Shown piece after piece: positions 53,878-64,000 of a DNA stretch of 64,000 nt; positions within the stretch are counted from its first letter, which is position 1, and every line of letters starts with the position of its first letter. A program made the position numbers and the translations under genes. The stretch covers positions 25,817,364-25,881,363 of the forward strand of contig NC_068977.1 in the NCBI RefSeq assembly GCF_016808095.1. Reading direction: 5' to 3'. The DNA comes from Vigna angularis. Taxonomy: Eukaryota; Streptophyta; Magnoliopsida; Fabales; Fabaceae. The notes under the pieces are model-generated. The model saw only the letters and a program-made list of their open reading frames with translations. It had not been told where the DNA came from and made no database searches.

Positions 53878-54354
53878 TGTAACGTCCCGGCAACTCACAG
53901 GGACCATCGACTGCCCCCACAGACCACCACCAGGCTTTCCAGTGTGATTTGTCCTCACTCGCACACTTTCTGGGAAAACTTCCCAGAAGGTCACCCATCC
54001 TGATTTGTCCTCACTCGCACACTTTCTGGGAAAACTTCCCAGAAGGTCACCCATCCCAGAATTACTCCAGGCTAAGCACGCTTAACCATGAAGTTCTTAT
54101 GAGTTAGGCTACCGAAAAGCAAATGCATTTTGGTGATATGAGTAGTCAAATCAATTCCTTTAAGCTATCCTTCAACTGTATAGTCCCATACCTACACAGT
54201 CTCCAGATCCCTCTCATTCTGGTGTATGTTCGATTCATCCATGTGTCCCTTCCACTCGAAGCTGCCAGGAGTCGCTCCTTGTCTGTGCCCCCTGCACCAT
54301 GCCTCTTGCACCGGCGATCACTCCCCGCCCTCGTCTCAGTGTCCGGGTGTCACA
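53878..54354 (-). mobile_element. Cassandra-type LTR carrying a 5S-rRNA-like segment, TSD TTTAT
   Basis: TTTAT at 53873-53877 and 54355-54359. Minus-strand ends TGTGACACCCGG..GACGTTACA. About 53945-54105 read on the minus strand resembles plant 5S rRNA: GGTTAAGCGTGCTTAGCC, then TGGGATGGGTGACCTTCTGG and GAAGTTTTCCCAG. Cassandra TRIM elements are known to carry 5S sequence with Pol III promoter elements in their LTRs. No internal domain or second LTR, so it is probably a solo LTR. Contains a 56-bp tandem duplication. Confidence 0.85.
53945..54056 (-). repeat. 56-bp tandem duplication within the 5S-like part
   Basis: TGATTTGTCCTCACTCGCAC..GGTCACCCATCC occurs at 53945-54000 and again, identical, at 54001-54056. 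It covers the 3' part of the 5S-like segment. Confidence 0.95.
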
Positions 54355-55129
54355 TTTATCACCTTCAACCTCAAAATCAGGGCCATTGAGATTTCTAGAA
54401 ATGTTGTCTTCCATGAAAGTTGTTTTCTTTACCATAATGAATTATACACCACTTGTAATTCCCACCTTTGCTCTATATTGACCAATGTATGCTCACACCT
54501 CATACAGATACTTCACATCTTTCTCCACCCAACTCACCTTTCACTCTACCTGCTCCTAACATTAGAAGATCCACCCGATAGACCTTCAAATCTGAATTTG
54601 AAACTTCTTATGCATCAGCTATTACCTCTCATTCTTCAAGTATCAAACATCCTCTTGCTTTTGTCATTTCATATAAGAAACTAGCAGCACCTTAATATCG
54701 ATTTATTATGCATATCTCTACTAACATTGAGCCTAGATTTTATTCTGAGGCATCCAAATATCCTCACTGGGTTAGAGTCTTGGATGATGAGCTTGCTGCA
54801 TTGGCAAAATTGTTGTAGGCTGCAAATCGGTTTTCAAAATCAAGCACAAGGCTGATGGAAGCATTGAAAGATACAAAGCCAGATTGGTAGCCAATGGCTA
54901 GACTCAAATTGAAGGTCAAGACTACCTATATACGTTTTCTCCAATGGTTAAAATCACAACGGATAGACTGGTTATAACTCTTACGGCAACACATAATTGG
55001 CATCTTAAGCAAGTAGATGTTAATAATGCTTTTCTTCATGGTACATTAAATGAAGAAGTAACCCAAACTACAGATAACTTTATGGCTCTATCACCTTGCA
55101 CTTATAATAATTTGATCCTGCAACTTTAA

Positions 55130-55791
55130 TTTTCAAAAATAATCTTTGAGACCACATTTTTTATCATTGAATTTCAAAATTCAATCAAAGATTTTTTTCT
55201 TCATTAATTTTTTTATATTTGATGAAGCATTTTTTCTTAAGTTTCGAAATCTGATAAGAAATTTTATTTTCATTAAATTTCGATGGTGAACCATTTTTCA
55301 AAAATTTAATAGGATTTCTAAATTTAATAAAGAAAATATAAAATTCTTTATCAAATAGAATGTAAGGCTTTTCGAATTGCAAAAGACAGTATTAGAATTT
55401 TAAACATTTTTAGAAGTGTAAGATGAAGTGAGTGAAGATGCAGATGAAACAGCCTAAGTTTATTTGAGAATTGTACTTGCTTTATTACATCTCCCACTTT
55501 ATAACTCTCACATATAAGAAAACATTATTCAATTTTTTTTTGTCGAATTTCGGTCATACTTTTTTTATCATGCTTTTATATAGTATTATATTTGTTATGT
55601 ATAGACTAAACAGAAAACAGTGTATAATTTGAATAATAATTTGCAATATTTCCTATTTGAACAAATAATAAATTACATCATAATTTAGAGTTCGTTATGT
55701 AGGGATGATTTTCTTTTTGTAAAATTAGTTTTTAGAATGGAAATTTAAATTCCAAAGCCTATATATATTGGTATTTCCTATGTATGTTTAT
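55130..55791. other. AT-rich sequence, no gene seen
   Basis: Contains the inverted repeat ATTGAATTT-C-AAAATTCAAT near 55168 and many short AT runs. Nothing else supported. Confidence 0.5.
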
Positions 55792-56796
55792 GGTTTAATA
55801 ATTTTTAATGTCTCTGATGTAGAATCTTCTCAAATATATCATTCGTTGTCTGAATTAGGTCCTATTCGCGTAAAAATAATTCAATTGAACCATTATCGTC
55901 AATTTGAAACAAATGACGTTAAAATTACAGCGAGGTGGCATGCTGACTTTGCAAATGTGAAACATGTGACAGAGTAAGGTGGCATGTAGACTTACGTCGC
56001 CACCCAAATTCGAAAGCCACCGCAAGCCGCCGCAGAGCACCGCTGTGATGCCCAACCTTCATCAAATTGTGAGAATCGCACAAGCAACTACACATCCAAC
56101 CACAAATCGTCATCATCGTCGGGTCTTCACCAACAAACCCTGAAAAATCCCCAACCAGTATAGCAAACGCAAGCCGCCAATCACATCTCACGAACCAGAT
56201 CTGTGTCCTCCATCATCTTCAAGCACCCAAATCGCAATTCAGAACCTGCAATCAGAAAACACAACCGAGTTCCCGAGTTCATCTTCTCTGAAAGTTGAAC
56301 CTGCAGGAAGTCATCCCCAATTCGCGAATTCTCCATCACGTCTTCAGGCATCAATTTCTTCCAGCCATGAATTTGTAACTTCGCACAACAAGGAAAGTCA
56401 TCATCAGAACGCGAACACCATTGCGCTGCCATGTGTCGTCGTAGATGAAAGGGGTGAAACCCTATTTGTGTTAGCAATCACGAAGAGAGAAAAGGAACAT
56501 GAGCAAATTTTCCCCAATTCGAAAACCCTATTTTTTGGGTGAGAAAGGGACTGCCACATGTTAAGCCTTCATTGGCGCATGAAATCCTAATTTTTTTTTT
56601 CATTTCAAAATTACAAAATCCACATCACTAAGACCCTCAATCCGTCACGTAACTGCAATCTTATCGTCGTTCACTCAAATTGATAGTAAAGGTGTAATTG
56701 AATCAATTTTACACGAATAGGGACATAATTCAAATAATGAATAATAGAAGAACTTATTTGACACGTATAAATAGGGACTTCGAGAATGATTAAACC
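55792..56796 (-). mobile_element. Mutator-like (MULE) non-autonomous element, 9-bp TSD
   Basis: Terminal inverted repeats start GGTTTAAT..(55792) and ..ATTAAACC (56796) and can be followed imperfectly for well over 100 bp, with a better stretch GAATTAGGTCCTATTCGCG against GAATTATGTCCCTATTCGTG. Flanks TATGTTTAT (55783-55791) and TATATTTAT (56797-56805) form a 9-bp TSD with one mismatch, the Mutator size. No transposase. The interior is comparatively GC-rich and has two overlapping-edge minus-strand ORFs (56181-56477, 55925-56191) that could be captured gene sequence. Confidence 0.7.
56181..56477 (-). CDS. Hypothetical ORF inside the MULE (98 codons)
   Basis: Not recognised. The ORF begins MLTQIGFHPFHLRRHMAAQW, includes an RSDDDFPC stretch, and ends near FGCLKMMEDTD. 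It sits in the GC-richer interior, so it may be a captured host fragment or chance. No promoter or splice evidence. Confidence 0.2.
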   Translation of the reverse strand: MLTQIGFHPFHLRRHMAAQWCSRSDDDFPCCAKLQIHGWKKLMPEDVMENSRIGDDFLQVQLSEKMNSGTRLCFLIAGSELRFGCLKMMEDTDLVREM

Positions 56797-56805
56797 TATA
56801 TTTAT

Positions 56806-57889
56806 CTACTGACATTTTATATATACAGTTTCGAACATCTCTAATGTCTCATTTTTAAATTTATTATTAATTATTGCTAGTAAAAAAAAGTTCTTGAGAA
56901 ACACATTAAAACAAAAGTAAAAATATTCAAGTTTCCTTGTGGTGTCGGAACGAGTTTAAAATCTATAACTATAATTTGAAATTGAATGTATAAAAACAAA
57001 AGCGCTTTTGCATCTCAACGACAAGTGTTTCTTTCGCATAATTGCAGGTATGTTGCAATTTGTTTCATTGGAGTGGGTTTTTTATTACACCAAAACGATT
57101 TCTTATGTTGAGAGATTTTTTATTGAATAGATTCGAAGTTCCCACAGGTTATTCATTCATTTTTTGTATTAGTTTCCTAAACGATTCCATCTTTAAATTT
57201 TCTGTGCTTTTTCAGATTTCGTTTCACATACCATGATGTTTTTTCTCTATGCAAATTAATGTGAACTAATGTTGACTTATTGACTAATGGTGATTCACCT
57301 GCTGGACGATTACATTAAAAGCAACCTGTGTTAGTGTCAGAGTACAATGTATATGCATGGTTTTTTCAAAAATCTCTCTCTTGTTTGACCCTTTTCTTTA
57401 TTTTATTTTTCTTGCAAACTTTTTACAATAAGTTATACTCAATCCTCAAATCAAAATCAAAACATAGCAACGGAAAAACAATTCTCAAATCCAATAATAT
57501 TGACCGAGAGTAGAAAGTGTCCCATCGATTTCAAAAAAAAAAACCTAAAATGTTGATGTGAAATGTCAAATTTGTACTAGTGAAAATATATCTAATCAGT
57601 AAAAACTAATTAAAAATAGTTGAAACAACCATTTTAAACCATGTAAGCAAACATCAAACTCAATATACTTAATCCCAATTTTGTACCTCATTCAAACGAA
57701 TTTGCACCTAGTATTCTTTTTTACAAGAAAAATATGTCATAGATGTCATGATAAAAAGCAAGAAACCACAATTAAAGAAATACAAATGCAACTTAAAACC
57801 AAAACTATTTATCACCTATTTAACTATATTCAATCTCAATCATACAACTAATTTTTTAAACACATCTCAAACAAAGTTACAAAAAAGTA
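56806..57889. other. Unassigned AT-rich sequence
   Basis: No gene, terminal repeat or tandem repeat that I can support. Confidence 0.5.
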
Positions 57890-58608
57890 GTGTTTATGCG
57901 GAATCGGACCGGGGAAGATTCCGGCCTCCTCCATGCTGAAACACTCCTTCTCCTGCGGTTGATGCGCTCCTTCCCTCGCCTCTGTGCTCCTCCTCCTGCT
58001 GCCGGTATCAGTGTAATGGGGGGTGGACCTGCAAAAAAAACCTCCGACGATCAAGTCAGAATGGGTTTTTATCAATTTTCATTAAATCAGAATCAGATCC
58101 TTTACCTTCTCCGTTTACCCCTTATTTATATTAGTTTAAGGAATATTCCCAAATGTTTCTAAAAAATGAGAGTAACGCCAGAATTTCCCGTAATAGCTGG
58201 AGAAATGTCTCCTTCAATTATTTGCTAATTACACATTGATTGTGCATTAGCTGTCAGGACCGACCGCAGAAGACCGACCGCAGAAGACCGACCGCGGAGG
58301 CTATGTCGAGACCGATCAAAAGCTGTCGGGACCAATCGGCGGACTGTTGAGAATGTATTCCGGTCGGTTGTCCAAGCATGCTGGGTATTCCGGGCGGTTG
58401 TCCATCCATGGTAGTAACATAAGCCCCCCAAGCCCTAGCAAAATTATGATATTGCGTTGGGTTTGTAATGTTATATCAATCGGTAGTAGATTTTACCTTA
58501 GTTTAGTACGCTAGCATGTGTTCCTTATCACCTGAGCGGGTTTTGCGCTAATAGTTCCCCGGCGACAGTTCATAAAAGAGCTTGCTTGAGCTTGCTTTGC
58601 TGCCTGAT
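57890..58608. other. Unassigned block with short repeats
   Basis: 57890-58060 is GC-richer and includes a GGGTGGACCTGCAAAAAA phrase I associate with dispersed legume repeats but cannot name. 58258-58305 has three near-copies of AGACCGACCGCAGA. Possibly part of an unrecognised LTR together with the tandem repeats to the right. Confidence 0.35.
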
Positions 58609-58965
58609 TTAGGTCTTAGAAGCTCTCGAAGAGCGTGCTCTAAGCCAAGGTGAGAGCTCACGAAGAGACTGCCTCACCTGCTCGGTGTGAGAGCTCACGA
58701 AGAGACTGCCTCACCCGCTCGGTTTAGGTCTTAGAAGCTATTCGGGGATCGTGCTCTAAGACCAAGGTGGGAGCTCACGAGGAGACTGCCTCACCCGCTC
58801 GGTTTAGGTCTTAGAAGCTATTGGTGGATCGTGCTCTAAGACCAAGGTGGGAGCTCACGAAGAGACTGCCCCACCCGCTCGGTTTAGGTCTTAGAAGCTC
58901 TCGAGGAGCGTGCTCTAAGACCAAGGTGGGAGCTCACGAAGAGACTGCCCCACCCGCTCGGTTGC
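58609..58965 (+). repeat. 80-bp tandem repeat with internal hairpin
   Basis: Full units start GGTTTAGGTCTTAGAAGC at 58721, 58801 and 58881, preceded by shorter diverged units from 58609. Each unit holds GGTCTTAGA..TCTAAGACC, perfect 9-bp arms around about 18 bp, and a second half GTGGGAGCTCACGAAGAGAC. Confidence 0.93.
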
Positions 58966-59096
58966 TCAAGGAGTGCCAAGTTCTGTCATCTGCATCGAAG
59001 AAAACATAACGCACAGATTTCGAACGGTTAGAAATATGCAGCTAAATTTAATTGAGCAGTTGATCAAAGTGAGACCGTTCGGTCTTCAATCGAATG

Positions 59097-59227
59097 CGTT
59101 GAGGCTGAGCGGCCAAAAATCCATTGAGGCCGAATGGCCAATAATACGTTGAGGCCGAATGGCCAATAATACGTTGAGGCCGAACGGCCAATAATACGTT
59201 GAGGCCGAACGGCCATTATTATACTGA
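59097..59227 (+). repeat. 25-bp repeat GTTGAGGCCGAATGGCCAAT-AATAC
   Basis: About five units, each containing GGCCGAACGGCC or GGCCGAATGGCC, a palindrome-like core with GGCC arms. It ends at the D LTR fragment. Confidence 0.9.
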
Positions 59228-60258
59228 GGCCCTAGCAGGGAGAACCCAAGAGGAGGAAGGGAGAGTTCCCACGAACCCTAGCAGCCCTCCAAGCTCTCCT
59301 CTCAGTGAAATTGCGCCTCCAACGAACCAAAGACCCTTTCCCCTTCGCGTTTCTGGGTTAAATAGCCACATCAGCAAAAGTCGCGCCCGGGCGCCCCTGT
59401 CAGTCGCGCCCGGGCGCGAGACTCTCTGGAAAGTCACGCTCGGGCGCCCCATTTCTCACGCCCGGGCGTGAAACTCTCTGGAAGCTGAAAGTGGACGAAC
59501 GTCCACTGAAGTTGATGAGCGTCCTGAAAGTAGACGAGCGTCCTGGACGAGCGTCACTTCTCGCTGCCGAGCGTTCATCGCGCGCCTCTATGGACGAGCG
59601 CCTCTTCTCTCGCTGGACGAGCGTCTTCTGCTCTCTCTGGACGAGCGTCCTTTAGCGTCCTCTCGTAAGTCCACAGGCCGAGCGTCCTCTCTGCTAGCTG
59701 GACGAACGTCCACTTCTGCTAGCTGGACGAACGTCCAATTCTCTCTCCGGTGGACGAGCGTCCTGCCTGGCTTGGACGAGCGTCCTCTTCTGCTTGGACG
59801 AGCGTCAATTTCTGCCTGGACGAGCGTTCGCTCTTCTGCCTGGACGAGCGTTCGCTCTTCTGCCTTGGACGAGCGTCCGCTCTTCCACTCTAGACGAGCG
59901 TCCTATTTTCTCTTTTTCTGGACGAGGACGAGCGTTCTCTCTTCGCTATTGGACGAGCGTCCTAGTCTTGTCTGGACGAACGTCCTCCATGAGCTCCTGG
60001 CCGAGCGTGCTCTTAGCTGCTGATGGCATTTCTGCGTGCTAACTTCTTGGTCCAGTTCTATACATGGTTGGAGAGTCTTCCAAGCTCATTTTTAGCTACA
60101 AAATAAGGGATTATTGATGAAAGTACATCAAAGTAGCCAAAAACACAAATATTTAGAAAACAAGACAAAAGAAGAGGATTTAACAAGTTATAAGTTAGAA
60201 AGGGGTTGATTTTGCCACTAAAATGATGCTTAAAATATGGTAAAATTTAGCATTATCA
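59228..60258 (-). mobile_element. Athila-like LTR fragment D (A/B-related), 5' part only
   Basis: Minus-strand start TGATAATGCTAAATTTTACC at 60258. Carries a GGACGAGCGTCC-type array (59490-60010) and GCGCCCGGGCGC palindromes (59380-59475), then LTR sequence up to GAACCCTAGCAGCCC.. and a break at about 59228, where A and B would continue for another 600-800 bp. No TSD could be read because the other end is missing. Confidence 0.88.
59380..60010 (-). repeat. Palindromic GGACGAGCGTCC / GCGCCCGGGCGC array (D)
   Basis: More than fifteen GGACGAGCGTCC-like units (the reverse complement of the A motif GGACGCTCGTCC) plus four GCGCCCGGGCG(C/T) units. Stem GGACG/CGTCC, spacer AG. Confidence 0.92.
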
Positions 60259-61016
60259 TGGACCAAGTTAATAACATGTGTTTATCTTTAAATTTCATGA
60301 AGAGAGGCACTTTTAGACAAAATTCTTTCGTTTAGGTTTTGCGCCGCTACTCTCTCTCGCCCTTAGGGTTATCTTCGCGCAATATTTTGTTCTCTTCTTC
60401 ACTCCTCTGTCCCAGCTTCACAAGAAGGGGGAAGCACTCATCTTCATCTTTTTCTTTTCTTTTCGTTTCGTTTCACCTCGCAGTGAGGGAGACATGAACC
60501 TCCTTTTCCTCTTCTCCAACTCTAGTTCGTGTTTCGAATGGAGGAAAAAATCCATTTCACTTCTCGATGTTGGTTCGTTTATGCAGGAAGGGAGGCGACT
60601 TCGACAACTTAGGCGCATCTTGAGATTTGAAATTAGGATTTTAATTGTTCTCTGGTTTTGAGAATGTATGTTCTTGTTATTTGATTTTGTGATTTAAGGA
60701 TTTAGGGTTTTCGTTTCGAGTTGGGTTTTTGATCTCATGGTCTTGCTCGTGTATTTTCTTTTGCGGTTTGGTCTGATTGTGGTGGTTTCCACATTCGAAG
60801 AAACATAGACGGTGGATGCAGGTCACAACCGATCGGTCTCGCGAGAAGAAAAAAAGCTAGTGAAACCGAACGTAAAAAAAAATAAAATAAAAAACACTCT
60901 ACTGCCTCAGTTCAGGTCCCAACCGAGGCAGTAGAGCCCGACATACTGCCTCGGTTCAGAAGGAACCAAGGCAAAAGCCTACACCTTTTTGCCTCGGTTC
61001 ACAACCGAAGCAAAAA
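60259..61016 (+). mobile_element. CACTA right-end fragment, copy 1
   Basis: Parallels 61605-62350: shared AGAGGCACTTTTAGACAAAA, TTTAGGTTTTGCG(C/T)CGCT, ACCGATCGGTCTCGCGAGAA, then CTGCCTCGGTTC..AACCGAGGC subterminal repeats. It diverges from copy 2 at about 61017, before any terminus. The left side is cut by LTR fragment D. Confidence 0.65.
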
Positions 61017-61604
61017 AGCAAAATGTTTTACCATATTTGCTTTGACTGTTAATTGTTTTTGAAATATCTATGCATTTTTTCCCGCGAAATATTGAAATTC
61101 TTTTCTTTACGCTCCTAAAATTTTTTTTTCTTTGTCATATCTTTTCTATTAAATGGTGATATGTTGAATTAGAAAACTCACCAAGCCATCATGAAACACA
61201 GAATAAGAAAAATAAAAGGTAAGAAAAAACAATATGGATAAATACACTTGGAGAGAAAAAACATTCACCAGTAAAACCGAGTTTTTAACGCGCTATATAG
61301 GTTTCGGTTTTGCAAAAACCGAAGCGTATAATAACGTAGTGGCATTTTCGTAGTTATGACGACATTATATGCTTCGGTTCATTGAGAATTGATGTCCAAC
61401 AGTTATACTGCATCAATTGCTACTCAGAACCGAGGCAGTATCTCCTGCCAGAAATAAACATCCTTGAACCGAACGTTCTAATTCATTCTGTCCTGCCACA
61501 AGCACACATCCTCTGAAACCGAACATTCCAAAATCCATTTTGGTAACCTTTATTGTCTCGATTCCTCCTTGGCCGATGTTGGACGCGTTTTATGCTTCGG
61601 TTTG
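61017..61604. other. CACTA-like subterminal and unassigned sequence
   Basis: 61017-61260 is AT-rich and unassigned. 61270-61604 contains TTTCGGTTTTGCAAAAACCGAA (near 61307), GCTTCGGTT and AACCGAGGCAG-like repeats, resembling CACTA ends of the same broad type. Confidence 0.45.
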
Positions 61605-62462
61605 CCCACGAACCAAGGTAATAACATGCATTTAAGTTTAAATTTTGCGAAAAGAGGCACTTTTAGACAAAATTCTTTCGTTTAGGTTTTGCGTCGCTGC
61701 TCTCTCTCGCCCTTAGGGTTCTCTTCGAGCAATATTTTGTTCTCTTCTTCACTCCTCTTTCGCGGCTTCAGAAGAGAGGGGAAGCACTCATCTTCATCTT
61801 TTTATTTTCTTCTCGTTTTTATTTGCCTCGTAGTGAGGGAGGCGCGAACCTCCTTTTCCTCTTCTCTAACTCTAGTTCGTGTTTCGCATGGAGGGAAAAG
61901 TCCATTTCACTTCTAGATGTTGGTTCGTTTATGTAGGAAGGGAGGAGACTTCAACAGCTTAGGCGTATCTTGAGATTTGAAATTAGGGTTTTAATTGTTC
62001 TCTGGTTTTGAGAATTTATGTTCTTGTTATTTGATTTTGTGATTTAAGGATTTAGGGTTTTCGTTTCGAGTTGGATTTTTGATCTCATGGTCTTGCTCGT
62101 GTATTTTCTTTTGCGGTTCGATCTGGCTGTGGTAGTTTCCACATTCGAAGCAACCTAAATGGTGGACGCAGGTCAAAACCGATCGGTCTCGCGAGAAGCA
62201 GAAAAAGCTAGCGAAACCAAACGTAAAAAAAATAAAATAAAAAACACTCTACTGTCTCGGTTCAAGTCACAACATAGGCAGTAGAGTTTGACATACTGCC
62301 TCAGTTCAGTAGGAATCGAGGCAAAAGCCTACACCTTTTTGCCTCGATTCACAATCGAAGCAAAAAGTCTACCCTTTTTGTCTCGCCTGTATATACCTCG
62401 ATCGCCGAACCACTGTCTGTAGGCGAAAATAACCGATGTCGTTTCTCTTGGCTGCACTAGTG
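61605..62462 (+). mobile_element. CACTA right end, copy 2, terminus CACTAGTG
   Basis: Second copy of the 60259 block followed by the full terminus: GAAAATAACCGATGTCGTTT..GCTGCACTAGTG ending at 62462. The last about 50 bp resemble the terminus at 53141 (AATAACCGCTGTCGTTTCCC..CACTAGTG), so these belong to one CACTA group. Confidence 0.72.
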
Positions 62463-62935
62463 AAGTTTAAATCTAAAATCTTTAGTTTTTTTTCTTTTAA
62501 TTTTTGAGATTCTATTAACAAAATTATTTCCATATTGAAAAAAGTAAACGAATATTGAAATTTTCCGTAAGAATATTCACTTTGATCTTAATATAACAGG
62601 AAAAGTAAGAATGTCCTATTATAAGATATATGTTCAACAGCTTTTGAAAAAGAAAACTAAAGAATATGAAAATTGTTTATTTTAATAATAACAATAATAG
62701 AACAAAAAAATTCAAATTGTTAACACAAGATTAAAATAGTGTTACCTGTTGCTATGTTTCACACCAAGTCTTGAAAACTTTCATTGTTGTCATGACATAA
62801 AGAGTGTCTCCTAAATTATTTATGTACTTGAAATATGCATCACGACAAGAATGTACTATTAAGATTGAGACAAATACTTCCCCAAAAACTTATAGCAAAT
62901 CCAATTGCCATACTTATAAAATACTCATGACCGAA
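62463..62935. other. Unassigned AT-rich sequence
   Basis: No gene or repeat that I can support. Confidence 0.5.
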
Positions 62936-63120
62936 CACTACCAGATTTTGGCTTAATACCGGCGGATTATTATCGAAGGCCTGTAGGCCTTCGGTAAAAG
63001 TGTATTTTCGACGGCCAAAATGAGCATTACAGACGGACATAGTGAAATATAGTTACCGAAGGTCAAAAGAGAATCACCGAAGGGTTTATGGCCTTCGGTA
63101 AGAGGCTCGACCTCTTAAAC
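62936..63120 (+). mobile_element. Possible left terminus of another CACTA element
   Basis: Starts CACTACCAGATTTTGGCTTA, followed by GAAGGCC-TGTA-GGCCTTC (near 62978) and repeated CCTTCGGTAA / TTACCGAAGG blocks. A CACTA start with clustered inverted subterminal repeats is the expected form; no matching right end lies in the window. Confidence 0.5.
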
Positions 63121-64000
63121 AAAGGTCGTCCCCAATTTTGTTAGACAGAACCCTACCCTTACCTTCTCGTCTTGTTTCCCATTCTTTCCCTCTCTGTTGT
63201 GTTTCGCTCCTTCTCGTCCCATTGTGCTTCCCATTCTCTCCCTCTCACTTCTGTTTAACGTTTGTCTCCCTCTCCCTTTCCCTCTCCCTTTCCCTCTCCT
63301 TTGCGTCCGGTGGCATTGTGTTGCTAGGGTTCAGTTGCCGAACCTCCACTGTAGTGGTGTTCGAGTGTTTCTTCCACCAGTGCGTTGGCGTTGCCGTCAG
63401 GTGGGTGGTCCGTTAACATCACGGTATGTGGGCGTTGCTGTGAGGAGGGTGCTTGTGTTCGTCAAGGGAGGCTGTTGGGAGACCATTGCGTCGAGGTATG
63501 TTCTTTGTGTTTGTCTAAGCCTTATGTTTATTTTTACAATTAGATTGGATGAAGCGATTGTCGTAGATGTGCAGAATAGTTTACTACTGTCAAGAATATT
63601 TTTTTTATTATGCTTATATGATGGAACCGCTATGAATAAATTGAAGTTGAAGAGGAACATTTTACATTTCATTGTTTGTGTTTTCTGCCTTAAATAAGCA
63701 TGGATTGGAGTAATAATTTCGTAATTGTATTATAAGATAAGCATAGGTAGGGTAGTATTCTTCTGCCTGATTCCTCTTTGGCAAATGTCGATTAGAACAA
63801 AGTTTGTCTTCCAATGTAACTAGTTTTTGTGTCAATTATTGACGTTGGTTGGCTGGGCTAGTGGGTCATCCTTCCTTCTCTTAATATTTATTTGAAGACT
63901 TCAAACTAACCAATGTTGGTCATCCCTCTAGTCACGGTGTTGGCTTGGCTTTCATTATTCCTTATAATGAATATTTTTTTTATGATTGATCCCTGATTAT
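63121..64000. other. Unassigned; CT-rich tract then AT-rich sequence
   Basis: 63170-63305 is CT-rich (CCCTCTCCCTTTCCCTCTCC), resembling a 5' untranslated region. The plus-strand ORF at 63197-63697 mostly reads through that tract and I do not trust it. Possibly the 5' part of the CACTA gene. Confidence 0.35.

Larger units (their letters stand above)
53142..55129 (+). pseudogene. Copia pol pseudogene (gag-pre-integrase, integrase, RT start)
   Basis: Fragments in order: GAG-pre-integrase HYRLGHPSRDRL with a later CTPC pair (about 53220-53330); integrase core after a frameshift near 53400-53460 with VDDFSRYVWVFPLISKAE, RSDNGTKF and PQQNGLVERKH (D, D, E); then a stop at 53736 and further shifts. 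After the Cassandra-type insertion it resumes at 54355 with SRNVVFHESC, and RT begins in pieces up to [12 protein letters not shown] near 55055, then ends. RT core, RNase H and LTRs are missing. Multiple stops and shifts show an old copy. Confidence 0.85.

Noticed and set aside
53945..54105. Functional 5S rRNA gene
   Set aside because: The 5S-like part is diverged, carries a 56-bp duplication and lies inside a TSD-flanked LTR, so it is transposon-borne.
63197..63697. 166-codon ORF as a host gene
   Set aside because: Most of it reads through a CT-rich tract, with no recognisable domain.

Overview
The window is plant nuclear DNA made almost entirely of transposable elements, with no intact host gene that I can support. 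Family content (Ogre/Tat, Athila-like, SIRE-like and Cassandra-like LTR elements, CACTA ends with repeats of the form CCTCGGTT..AACCGAGG) and low GC outside the LTR arrays suggest a papilionoid legume, probably a phaseoloid such as Vigna or Phaseolus. The species-level guess is inference.

Layout. 1-2148 is the 3' end of a Ty3/gypsy element (integrase plus 3' LTR). From about 2149 to 49.5 kb lies one old, degenerate Ogre/Tat-type element: LTR parts, a tRNA-Arg-like primer site at 6881, ORF1 and gag remnants, 3' UTR minisatellites, and a polypurine tract with a putative 3' LTR start at 48.1 kb. It has been opened repeatedly by younger insertions whose target-site duplications (TSDs) can be read directly: solo LTR E (4076-6418, TTCAC); Athila-like non-autonomous element A (7866-15539, GCAGT), which contains a Copia solo LTR (11382-12516, TAAGC); a deleted SIRE-like Copia element (17078-about 37829), whose 5' LTR is split by a minus-strand E element, whose LTR in turn is split by element C (19147-33317, TGTGG); and Athila-like element B (40973-46979, CCACA). 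Nesting reaches four levels.

Element C is the most striking object: LTR-internal-LTR-internal-LTR on the minus strand, a 6391-bp period with two apparently identical internal regions, each encoding one 814-residue Gag-protease protein and no reverse transcriptase or integrase (a TR-GAG-like element). One pair of TSDs flanks the whole array. Its 3' untranslated part carries five stem-loops whose stems covary around a constant loop, and A and B carry a single hairpin with the same loop.

From 49.5 to 53.1 kb is the right part of a CACTA transposon with a DUF8039/Ulp1-like gene, interrupted by a Copia solo LTR (50168-51139, TTTAA). At 53.1-55.1 kb lies a Copia pol pseudogene that contains a Cassandra-type LTR with a 5S-rRNA-like segment (53878-54354, TTTAT). 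A Mutator-like element follows (55792-56796, 9-bp TSD), then unassigned DNA, 80-bp and 25-bp tandem repeats, an Athila-like LTR fragment D (59228-60258, minus), two related CACTA right-end segments (60.3-62.46 kb), and a possible CACTA left end at 62936.

A recurring theme is that most LTR families and the CACTA termini carry arrays of short palindromes (TTAATCGATTAA, ATAATCGATTAT, GGCGCCCGGGCGC-like, GGACG..CGTCC, CCGCTCAGCGG), often just upstream of a TATA-like box. Distances and identities are read by eye; no database search or alignment was run.
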